From JAKZRT01 sp047518005 (GTDB lineage: Bacteria; Pseudomonadota; Alphaproteobacteria; Rhodobacterales; Rhodobacteraceae), in NCBI GenBank assembly GCA_047518005.1, contig JAKZRT010000090.1, positions 1 to 56,432 on the forward strand: a DNA stretch of 56,432 bases, read 5' to 3'. The position numbers and the translations under genes are program-made. Positions within the stretch are counted from its first letter, which is position 1. Each line of letters begins with the position of its first letter. Positions 49,867-56,432 of this stretch are shown here, piece by piece. The notes beneath the pieces were generated by a model. The model did not search any database. It was given only the letters and a program-made list of their open reading frames with translations, and was not told the origin of the DNA.

Positions 49867-51681
49867 ATGGCCGAACCCGTTGTCGACGCCGATAAAAAGG
49901 CTGGCAATTCGCCTTTTGGCATTCTTCCCGAATGGGACCTGACCGATCTCTATGCGGCACCTGATGCCCCCGAAATCGACCGCGATCTGGCGTGGTTGGA
50001 ACAGGCCTGTGCCAAATTCGCCGCCGATTACCAAGGCAAGCTTGCCACGCTCGACGCCGATGGAATGCTGCGCGCGGTCCAGCGCGACGAAGAGATTTCG
50101 GGCGTCGCCGGTCGGATCATGTCGTTTGCGGGGCTGCGCTATTACCAGCTGACCACCGATGCCGAACGCGGGAAATTCCTGTCCGATTGCCAGGACAAGA
50201 TTACCACCTATTCAACCCAGCTGGTGTTCTGGTCGCTGGAACTGAACCGGCTGGACGAGGACCATCTCGAGAGGCTTTTGCAGGCCAATTCTGACCTCGG
50301 GCGCTATCGGCCGATCTTTGATCGTATTCGCGCGATGAAGCCCTATCAGTTATCGGATGAGCTGGAAAAGTTTCGGCATGATCAGTCTGTTGTGGGATCG
50401 AGTGCCTGGAACAAGTTGTTTGACGAAACCATCGCAGCGCTGCAATTCACCGTGAATGGCGAGGCGCGGGGGCTGGAAGCCACGACGACGCTTTTGATGG
50501 AACATGACCGTCCGACGCGCGAGGCCGCATCGCGCGAGATCAGCCGGGTTCTGGGCGAAAACATCAAATTGTTTTCCCGCGTCCACAACACGCTGTCCAA
50601 GGAAAAAGAGATCGAGGATCGCTGGCGGTCGATGCCGACCCCGCAGACCGGGCGGCACCTAGCCAACCACGTCGAGCCCGAAGTTGTCGAGGCCCTGCGC
50701 GCAGCAGTGGTCGCCGCCTACCCACGCCTGAGCCATAGGTACTACCAGTTGAAACGAAAGTGGCTGGGGCTGGAGACGCTCGAGACCTGGGACCGCAACG
50801 CGCCCCTGCCGATGGAAGACGACCGCAAGATTGGCTGGGTTGAGGCACGCGAGACGGTGATGGCGGCCTATACCGCCTTTGACCCGCGCATGGGCAAAAT
50901 TGCCGAGCCGTTTTTCGAGCGCGGCTGGATCGACGCCGAGGCCAAACCGGGCAAGGCGCCGGGCGCTTTCGCGCATCCGACCGTGACGACGGTGCATCCT
51001 TATGTCTTACTTAACTATCTGGGCAAATCGCGCGATGTCATGACGCTGGCCCACGAATTGGGGCACGGCGTACACCAGGTTCTGGCCGCCGGTCAGGGCG
51101 AGCTGTTGAGCTCGACCCCCCTCACACTGGCCGAAACCGCATCGGTTTTCGGAGAGATGCTGACGTTCCGCCGACTTCTGGATCAGGCCGAAACGCGCGC
51201 GACGCGCAAGGTGCTGCTGGCCGGCAAAGTCGAGGATATGATCAACACCGTGGTACGCCAGATCGCGTTTTATGACTTTGAATGCAAACTTCACGCCGCC
51301 CGCGCGACGGGCGAACTGACACCGGACGCGATCAACGAGATATGGATGTCGGTGCAGGGCGAAAGCCTGGGGCCTGCGTTCACATTCCGCGAAGGCTATG
51401 AAGTGTTCTGGTCCTACATCCCGCACTTTGTCCACTCGCCCTTCTACGTCTACGCCTATGCCTTCGGCGACGGGTTGGTGAATGCTCTATACGCGGTCTA
51501 CCGCGACGGCGACCCGGGTTTTCAGGACAAATATTTCGACATGCTGCGGGCGGGTGGGTCCAAACACCACAAAGAGCTGTTGGCCCCATTTGGTCTTGAC
51601 GCCAGTGAACCAGCGTTTTGGGACAAGGGCCTGGGTATGATTTCAGGTCTGATCGATGATCTGGAAGCGATGGAACCCTAA
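49867..51681 (+). CDS. pepF: M3-family oligoendopeptidase F
   Basis: The 604-residue zinc metallopeptidase of the PepF type has the HExxH motif in 'TLAHELGHGVHQVLA' and downstream the third ligand region 'LAETASVFGEMLTF'. The length matches the family. It cuts short peptides in the cytoplasm. CAGGAG precedes the ATG. The gene appears to stand alone, convergent with the DUF4389 gene. Confidence 0.92.
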   Translation: MAEPVVDADKKAGNSPFGILPEWDLTDLYAAPDAPEIDRDLAWLEQACAKFAADYQGKLATLDADGMLRAVQRDEEISGVAGRIMSFAGLRYYQLTTDAERGKFLSDCQDKITTYSTQLVFWSLELNRLDEDHLERLLQANSDLGRYRPIFDRIRAMKPYQLSDELEKFRHDQSVVGSSAWNKLFDETIAALQFTVNGEARGLEATTTLLMEHDRPTREAASREISRVLGENIKLFSRVHNTLSKEKEIEDRWRSMPTPQTGRHLANHVEPEVVEALRAAVVAAYPRLSHRYYQLKRKWLGLETLETWDRNAPLPMEDDRKIGWVEARETVMAAYTAFDPRMGKIAEPFFERGWIDAEAKPGKAPGAFAHPTVTTVHPYVLLNYLGKSRDVMTLAHELGHGVHQVLAAGQGELLSSTPLTLAETASVFGEMLTFRRLLDQAETRATRKVLLAGKVEDMINTVVRQIAFYDFECKLHAARATGELTPDAINEIWMSVQGESLGPAFTFREGYEVFWSYIPHFVHSPFYVYAYAFGDGLVNALYAVYRDGDPGFQDKYFDMLRAGGSKHHKELLAPFGLDASEPAFWDKGLGMISGLIDDLEAMEP

Positions 51682-51767
51682 GGCTCCATCGCAAAGACTT
51701 ACAGTTCGGCGCATGACCTTACCGTGCAATCCATTTCCGAATGTTGATCTAAAACAACAAGTTACAC

Positions 51768-51789
51768 GGGGTTTCAAGGTTGAAACCCC
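51768..51789. repeat. Perfect hairpin at the 3' side of pepF
   Basis: GGGGTTTCAA-GG-TTGAAACCCC has a 10-bp perfect stem. The core GGTTTCAA..TTGAAACC also occurs at 2210-2227 inside the repeat near tetR. It lies between convergent genes and may limit read-through in both directions. Confidence 0.6.
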
Positions 51790-51804
51790 TGCAGTCGCCG
51801 GACC

Positions 51805-52176
51805 CTAGTCCAGACGCCGCCAGGGGAAAGGTTTTTCTTCGGTTGTACCGGCCTGGAACCGAGCAACCGCATGCAGCCATTTGCCGATGGTTTCACCGGC
51901 GTCGGCGAGAAAGCCGTTCTTTTCTTTGGTAAACAGCATCCACAGGAATTGCAGGAAGGCAAAAGCCACGAGCACGGTTTCGGCAAGGCCAAAGAGGAGT
52001 GCCAAGATCAGCATCCAGAGGCCGCGCATCCAGATGTTGATGTCGTCAGTCCCGGTAGCCTCGGCGCTGTCAGTGCCACCATCGTCACCGCCTCCGGCGC
52101 CCGCGTCGTCACCGCCATTTTCGGCCGCCTCTCGGGCGTCGAGAAATTCTTCAATTTTTTCGTATTTCTTAGCCAT
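51805..52176 (-). CDS. DUF4389 membrane protein
   Basis: The 123-residue protein has an acidic Gly/Ala-rich N-terminus (about 1-45), one or two closely spaced membrane helices ('WMLILALLFGLAETVLVAFA', about 52-82) and the conserved tail 'GWLHAVARFQAGTTEEKPFP'-like segment ending WRRLD. It matches DUF4389, of unknown function. GAGGGA lies just before ATG 52176; the frame is open to 52248 without family character. Confidence 0.8.
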   Translation of the reverse strand: MAKKYEKIEEFLDAREAAENGGDDAGAGGGDDGGTDSAEATGTDDINIWMRGLWMLILALLFGLAETVLVAFAFLQFLWMLFTKEKNGFLADAGETIGKWLHAVARFQAGTTEEKPFPWRRLD

Positions 52177-52290
52177 CGGTCCCTCTGATATGTTTGACTG
52201 TCTCAGGCAGATATAGGGATCACTTTGCGAATTCGAAGACCCTGTCAAACATGACTTGCGATTAAAATCGTTTTTGGGACTGAATGGGTG

Positions 52291-53895
52291 TCAAATCTTT
52301 AAATCGCGAAACACAGATGGCAAGATCTCGGGCAAATCCTCGGCGATCAGGCCGGGGCCGAATTTCAGAGCGCATTCGACGTGCAGCCAGGCGGCGGATT
52401 CAGCCGCCTGCATGGGCGGGAAACCGCGGGCGAGTAGTCCGGTGATGAAGCCTGCAAGCACGTCGCCCGATCCCGCCGTAGCCAGCCATGGCGCCGAGCG
52501 GTCGTACTGGGCGGAGTTGATAGAACAACGTCCGTCGGGGGCGGCAATAATGGTGTCGGGACCTTTGAAAAGCACAACACATCCCGCCCGGACCGCCGCT
52601 TCGCGCGTGGCATCGACTTTGGAATAGGCGGGGCCTTTGCTGGCGGGGGCGCTCAGCTTTTCGGCGATGTCGGGGAACAGGCGGGCGAATTCTCCGGCGT
52701 GGGGAGTGAGGATGCACTTTTCGTGGAGCAGGTCAAAGAGCCCTGTCGGGTCATCGGCAAACGCGGTAAGCGCATCGGCATCCATAACCAACGACCGCAG
52801 CCCCGGACCTGATCCAGGGCCTCCTTTCGCATCATCTTTCAGAGGTCCCGGCGCGGGGGCCGGGACTGCGAGGGCTGTCGGCACCAAGTCGCGCGCACGT
52901 TCGGCGCCAAGGCCGGGGCCGAGGCAGAGCGCGTTTTTGCGCTCGTCCTTCAGAATTTCGGCCAGGTCATCCGCGTCGGACACCGGTGTCACCATGATCG
53001 CATCCAACCTTGCCGCGTTCTCGGAAAGCGCACCCGGCGGGCAACCGACCGTCACCAGCCCCGCCCCGATGCGAAGCGCGCCGCGCGCCGCCAAACGCGC
53101 CGCGCCGCTCTTGCCGGGGCCGCCGGAAAAGATCAGCGCGTGGCCGTGGTCGTATTTGTGTTCCTCAGGCTCTTTCGCAACGGTTTCGGCGCTCGTGGCA
53201 AGATGAACACAATCGCGGTAGGAAAATCCGGCATCTCTTGCCCTAACGCCGATATCGACAATCCGAAGATTTTCGGATGTGACCGCACCGTCGGAAAGAT
53301 AATGGCCCAATTTGGCACCATGAAAAGTGACCGTCAGACCGACGGGCAGCTTACCCACCAAGACTTCGGATAGATCGCGCCCGCTGTCTGCACAAATTCC
53401 GCTTCGAATATCGACTGACACAACCTGCTCCGGCGCGCAGCATCGTGACACTCTGTCAATTGCAGATTTGAATTCACCGATTGGTGCCCGGGATAGACCT
53501 GTTCCAAACAGCGCATCTACTACCAATGGCTCGCCGTCTAGGGATTCATCGTTTGGCAACGGACCGTCAACCACTCCCAACGCCAACCACCGTTTGTAAT
53601 TTACCTTCGCATCCAGCGGCAGCTTGTCGGGATCGCCATAGAGGAACACTTCGACCTCCCAGCCCAATTCCTTCAAAAGCCGCGCCACCACAAATCCGTC
53701 ACCGCCATTGTTGCCGGGGCCGCAAAGCACGACGGTGCGGTGCGGGGATTTGGCAAGCTCGGGCCATTCCTCGAAAATCGCCTCGACCACGCCGCAGCCC
53801 GCGCGTTCCATCAGCTCAACCCCGGTCACCTCGCCTGATGAAATCGCGGCCGTCTCAACGGCGCGCATTTGGGCGGCGGTAAAAAGTTCGGTCAT
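52291..53895 (-). CDS. nnr: Bifunctional NAD(P)H-hydrate epimerase / ADP-dependent dehydratase
   Basis: The protein (534 residues from ATG 53895) repairs damaged NADH and NADPH. The N-terminal YjeF_N epimerase domain (about 1-205) has 'LCGPGNNGGDGFVVARLL'. The C-terminal carbohydrate-kinase-like dehydratase domain (about 220-530) has 'GGPGKSGAARLAARGALRIG', 'CLGPGLGAERA', 'TPHAGEFARLFP' and 'ATAGSGDVLAGFITGLLA'. Between 'GLGAERARDLVPTAL' and 'LVMDADALTAF' there is an unusual Pro/Gly/Lys-rich insert of ~25 residues encoded by a palindromic repeat. ATG 53907 and TTG 53928 are alternative starts. It is divergent from glnB. Confidence 0.9.
   Translation of the reverse strand: MTELFTAAQMRAVETAAISSGEVTGVELMERAGCGVVEAIFEEWPELAKSPHRTVVLCGPGNNGGDGFVVARLLKELGWEVEVFLYGDPDKLPLDAKVNYKRWLALGVVDGPLPNDESLDGEPLVVDALFGTGLSRAPIGEFKSAIDRVSRCCAPEQVVSVDIRSGICADSGRDLSEVLVGKLPVGLTVTFHGAKLGHYLSDGAVTSENLRIVDIGVRARDAGFSYRDCVHLATSAETVAKEPEEHKYDHGHALIFSGGPGKSGAARLAARGALRIGAGLVTVGCPPGALSENAARLDAIMVTPVSDADDLAEILKDERKNALCLGPGLGAERARDLVPTALAVPAPAPGPLKDDAKGGPGSGPGLRSLVMDADALTAFADDPTGLFDLLHEKCILTPHAGEFARLFPDIAEKLSAPASKGPAYSKVDATREAAVRAGCVVLFKGPDTIIAAPDGRCSINSAQYDRSAPWLATAGSGDVLAGFITGLLARGFPPMQAAESAAWLHVECALKFGPGLIAEDLPEILPSVFRDLKI
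52801..52870. repeat. Palindromic repeat inserted in frame in the dehydratase coding region
   Basis: CCCCGGACCTGATCCAGGGC is followed by a spacer and GGTCCCGG..CCGGGAC (52844-52865), which resembles the small 'GTCCCGG-ATC-CCGGGAC' palindromes usually found between genes in alphaproteobacteria. It supplies the non-family insert of the encoded protein and keeps the frame open. Confidence 0.55.
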
Positions 53896-54072
53896 GGATA
53901 TTGGCATCAAAGTTTCCAATCTGCTCAAAAAAATGGCAAAGCGACGTTATTCTGTGCACTGCTACGCAATTTAGATGGCGAGCATTGTCCCTTCAACCTC
54001 AACCAGTTGCCCCGCCGAATGAGAAATGGTCAGACGCGCCGGAAACAGGGGTCACGCCGAGGAGCCTGAACC

Positions 54073-54411
54073 ATGAAAAAGATCGAAGCCGTCATCAAGC
54101 CCTTCAAGCTGGACGAAGTAAAAGAGGCCTTGCAGGACATCGGCGTTCAGGGCCTGAGCGTGATCGAGGTCAAGGGATTTGGCCGCCAAAAAGGTCATAC
54201 CGAGCTTTACCGCGGCGCCGAATACGTGGTGGACTTCCTTCCCAAGGTGAAAATCGAGGTGGTTCTGCCCGACGACCAGGTCGACGCGGCGATCACCGCG
54301 ATCTGCGACGCGGCCAAAACCGAAAAGATCGGCGACGGCAAGATTTTTGTCTCGTCCATCGAGCAGGCATTGCGTATTCGCACCGGCGAGACCGGCGAGG
54401 ACGCGCTTTAG
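54073..54411 (+). CDS. glnB: Nitrogen regulatory protein P-II
   Basis: The 112-residue PII begins 'MKKIEAVIKPFKLDEVKEAL' with the T-loop 'GFGRQKGHTELYRGAEYVVD' carrying the uridylylated Tyr51, and the C-terminal 'GDGKIFVSSIEQALRIRTGE'. It senses 2-oxoglutarate and ATP/ADP and adjusts glutamine synthetase activity and nitrogen gene expression. AGGAG precedes the ATG. It is followed by glnA (104 bp), the usual glnBA operon of alphaproteobacteria. Confidence 0.97.
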   Translation: MKKIEAVIKPFKLDEVKEALQDIGVQGLSVIEVKGFGRQKGHTELYRGAEYVVDFLPKVKIEVVLPDDQVDAAITAICDAAKTEKIGDGKIFVSSIEQALRIRTGETGEDAL

Positions 54412-54474
54412 ACGCGATGAGACACGCCCCAGTCGGCGCGTCAGTCAAGGCATGCAAGAAATCAATCTATGAGA

Positions 54475-54493
54475 TCCCGGCTCAAATCCGGGA
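54475..54493. repeat. Inverted repeat in the glnB-glnA gap
   Basis: TCCCGG-CTCAAAT-CCGGGA, of the same type as the palindrome inside the NAD(P)H-hydrate gene. It lies 22 bp before the glnA start and could influence glnA translation or message stability. Confidence 0.5.
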
Positions 54494-54515
54494 CGCGAAG
54501 TAAGAGGACCAAAAA

Positions 54516-55922
54516 ATGAGCAATACAGAGGTGCTTAAGACCATCACCGATGAAGGGGTCGATTACGTCGACATCCGGTTCACCGACCCGCGCGGCAAAT
54601 TACAGCATGTAACCGTCATGGCCGATCAGGTCGACGAGGACTTTCTGGAAGAAGGTTTCATGTTCGACGGCAGCTCGATCGCCGGTTGGAAGTCGATCGA
54701 CCAGTCCGACATGAAACTGATGCCCGACACCGAAAGCGCCTATATCGACCCGTTCTATGCCGAGAAAACCATGTGTTTGCATTGTTCGGTAGTCGAGCCG
54801 GATACCGGCGAACATTATGAACGCGACCCGCGCGGCACGGCGGAAAAGGCCGAAGCCTACCTCAAGGCCAGCGGCATCGGCGATACGGCGTATTTCGGGC
54901 CCGAGGCCGAGTTTTTCCTGTTTGACGACGTTCGATTCTCGGTCGAGATGAACAAGGTCGGGTATGAAATCGATGCCCTGGATGCATCCTGGAACTCCGA
55001 CACCGAATACGAGATGGGCAACACCGGCCACCGCCCCGGCGTCAAGGGCGGTTATTTTCCCGTGAACCCGATTGACGACGGACAGGACATCCGCAGCGAA
55101 ATGCTATCGACGATGAAGGCCGTGGGCATGAAGGTCGACAAGCACCACCACGAAGTCGCCAGCTGTCAGCACGAACTGGGGCTGATTTTTGACAGCCTGA
55201 CCAAACAGGCCGACGAGTTGCAGAAATACAAATACATCATCCACAACGTGGCCCACGCTTACGGTAAATCAGCCACGTTCATGCCCAAGCCAATCGTCGG
55301 CGACAACGGGACTGGCATGCATGTGAACATGTCGATCTGGAAGGACGGAAAACCGATATTTGCGGGCGACAAATATGCGGATCTCTCCGACGAGGCATTG
55401 TGGTTCATCGGCGGCATCCTCAAGCACGCCAAGACGCTGAACGCATTCACCAACCCATCCACCAACAGCTATAAGCGTCTGATTCCAGGCTTCGAGGCAC
55501 CGGTTCTGCGCGCCTATTCAGCGCGCAACCGGTCGGGCTGCGTGCGCATACCATGGGCGGAATCGCCGAAAGCCAAGCGAGTCGAGGCGCGCTTTCCCGA
55601 TCCGGCGGCGAACCCGTACCTGTGTTTCGCGGCGCTATTGATGGCCGGACTTGACGGCATCCGCAACAAGATCGACCCGGGACCGGCGATGGACAAGGAT
55701 CTATATGATTTACCGGCCGAGGAACTGGCCGGTATCCCGACGGTCTGCGCCAGCCTGCGCGAGGCCATGGACTGTCTGGCGGCGGATCACGAGTTTCTGC
55801 TGGCCGGTGACGTGTTCACAAAACACCAGATCGAGGGCTATATGGACCTGAAATGGGAAGAGATTTACGCCTACGAGCACACCCCGCATCCGGTCGAGTT
55901 CAAAATGTACTACAGTTGCTGA
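54516..55922 (+). CDS. glnA: Glutamine synthetase type I
   Basis: The 468-residue GSI enzyme has 'VDIRFTDPRGKLQHVTV', 'MFDGSSIAGWKSIDQSDMKL', the metal-site 'GPEAEFFLFD', 'MPKPIVGDNGTGMHVNMSIW', 'AYSARNRSGCVRIPW' and the adenylylation loop 'DKDLYDLPAEEL' (Tyr near 398). It makes glutamine from glutamate and ammonia and is controlled by PII-directed adenylylation. AGAGGA precedes the ATG. A terminator follows. This true GlnA is clearly different from the ligase at 10819. Confidence 0.97.
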   Translation: MSNTEVLKTITDEGVDYVDIRFTDPRGKLQHVTVMADQVDEDFLEEGFMFDGSSIAGWKSIDQSDMKLMPDTESAYIDPFYAEKTMCLHCSVVEPDTGEHYERDPRGTAEKAEAYLKASGIGDTAYFGPEAEFFLFDDVRFSVEMNKVGYEIDALDASWNSDTEYEMGNTGHRPGVKGGYFPVNPIDDGQDIRSEMLSTMKAVGMKVDKHHHEVASCQHELGLIFDSLTKQADELQKYKYIIHNVAHAYGKSATFMPKPIVGDNGTGMHVNMSIWKDGKPIFAGDKYADLSDEALWFIGGILKHAKTLNAFTNPSTNSYKRLIPGFEAPVLRAYSARNRSGCVRIPWAESPKAKRVEARFPDPAANPYLCFAALLMAGLDGIRNKIDPGPAMDKDLYDLPAEELAGIPTVCASLREAMDCLAADHEFLLAGDVFTKHQIEGYMDLKWEEIYAYEHTPHPVEFKMYYSC

Positions 55923-55945
55923 CCGCAGCAATCTGTAACAGCAGG

Positions 55946-55968
55946 AAGGTGCCCTCGGGCACCTTTTT
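55946..55968 (+). terminator. Rho-independent terminator after glnA
   Basis: AAGGTGCC-CTCG-GGCACCTT with an 8-bp perfect stem and stable 4-nt loop, continuing into TTTTT (55964-55968). Confidence 0.92.
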
Positions 55969-56092
55969 CGCTGCCTTGACCCGGTCAGACCACTGGACCG
56001 CAAATATTTGGAGCGGCCCAAGATTGCTACGTTTTTTACTTAATATATCAAAGGGTTCACCTGGCAACTTGCCGTAGTAAGGCCACAATCGA

Positions 56093-56107
56093 TGGCACTG
56101 AGTGCCA
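56093..56107. promoter_or_regulatory. Perfect palindrome upstream of the last gene start
   Basis: TGGCACT-G-AGTGCCA lies about 80 bp before the ATG at 56188. It could be an operator for that gene. No other support is available. Confidence 0.3.
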
Positions 56108-56187
56108 CATTGATGGCGGGATTGGCGAATAATCTTCGACACTCCGCAAATCCGATGGCGCAATTGGCCAGGTGACAGGTGGCAGAC

Positions 56188-56337
56188 ATGGCTCAGAGCT
56201 CGACGATTCAGGCGACACTGCTTTATGACGATATTCCCGATCTTCCGGTCGATGCGCTGCACGCCTCGCTTCGTGACCTTGCAGGCCAACACGGGTGTCG
56301 AGAACATTCTGAGTTGACCGGTTTATGTACCATATGA
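56188..56337 (+). pseudogene. Start of an unidentified gene cut off by a foreign sequence
   Basis: A 49-codon frame starts at ATG 56188 with a good AGGTGG 6 nt upstream and reads MAQSSTIQATLLYDDIPDLP followed by VDALHASLRDLAGQ, which looks like real protein. After about residue 37 the sequence changes character, passing into the repeated GAGTTGACCG element, and soon stops. This fits a gene interrupted by an insertion. The family is not recognised. Confidence 0.45.
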
Positions 56338-56432
56338 GTTGACCGCTTCTGTTGCGGTTTCTGGCCCTGTGGGGAAGTGGTCGGTCGCGGAGCGGCTGTC
56401 CACTTGTCCACAGGGCGCCGGTCGGTCGCGTC
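56311..56432. mobile_element. Possible mobile-element edge
   Basis: GAGTTGACCG occurs twice (56311-56320 and 56336-56345). A hairpin GCCCTGTGGGGAAGTGG (56364-56380) / CCACTTGTCCACAGGGC (56400-56416) with 15 of 17 pairs follows. The sequence runs off the window, so no transposase can be seen. The call rests on the interrupted gene and repeat structure only. Confidence 0.35.

Noticed and set aside
53896..54072. Sigma-54 promoter before glnB
   Set aside because: A TGGC..TTG-like sequence is present, but the GG-N10-GC spacing is not met.
1..56432. CRISPR arrays, rRNA genes, replication origin
   Set aside because: No regularly spaced repeats, no rRNA-like sequence, and no cluster of DnaA-type boxes were seen.

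Overview
This 56.4 kb window is GC-rich chromosomal DNA from an alphaproteobacterium, most likely a Rhodobacteraceae / marine Roseobacter-type organism. The evidence is the gene content and order (DUF1476 zeta subunit divergent from purC, a purS-purQ overlap, CarD, FdxA, glnBA, DctB/DctD, ComDE-type sulfopyruvate decarboxylase, CobT/CobS) and a dispersed intergenic repeat ending in an 'AGTATTT' motif. The species cannot be named from the sequence alone.

Layout. (1) 1-2.3 kb: the 3' tail of an unidentified gene, a broken YdeI-like fragment, and a TetR regulator fused to an SRPBCC domain between two ~150-bp repeats. (2) 2.2-8.6 kb: catabolic genes: a ThDP enzyme divergent from a GntR regulator, an Asp/Glu-racemase-type enzyme, a FadB/FadJ-type bifunctional beta-oxidation enzyme and an HpcH/HpaI aldolase. 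(3) 8.7-16.4 kb: a class I glutamine amidotransferase, a cytochrome P450, a glutamine-synthetase-like ligase, an EamA transporter, a class III aminotransferase, an IclR regulator and an orphan TctC-type periplasmic receptor. The set resembles a gamma-glutamylation (Puu-like) amine pathway. (4) 16.6-21.2 kb: a degenerate EF-G paralogue and an aldehyde dehydrogenase-ComD-ComE operon suggesting sulfopyruvate/sulfoacetaldehyde metabolism. (5) 21.4-27.5 kb: RNase E and a DctB/DctD-like two-component pair whose response regulator lacks a recognisable GAFTGA loop.

(6) 27.6-37.6 kb: the purine genes purQ, purS and purC. Between purS and purC lies ~8.4 kb with transposase remnants at both ends (IS481-like and IS630-like). 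It holds a NitT/TauT-type ABC transporter with two different permeases, a GntR regulator, and a three-gene operon (FAH-family hydrolase, oxalyl-CoA-synthetase-like ligase, ketopantoate-reductase-like enzyme). This reads as an acquired catabolic island that split the pur operon. The binding-protein gene of the transporter has an in-frame stop in its signal sequence.

(7) 37.8-56 kb: mostly housekeeping genes: ATPase inhibitor zeta, an MprF-like lipid aminoacylation protein, a betaine-homocysteine methyltransferase, cobT and cobS divergent from each other, carD, an operon of Suv3-like helicase, S4 protein and fdxA, a TPR protein, SCP2 protein and hydrolase, pepF, a DUF4389 protein, NAD(P)H-hydrate repair enzyme and glnB-glnA. 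The window ends in a gene start cut off by what looks like another mobile-element edge.

No tRNA, rRNA, CRISPR array or replication origin was seen. The points most worth checking are the split purine operon, the broken binding-protein start, the DctD-like regulator without GAFTGA, the TetR-SRPBCC fusion and a palindromic repeat inserted in frame in the NAD(P)H-hydrate dehydratase.
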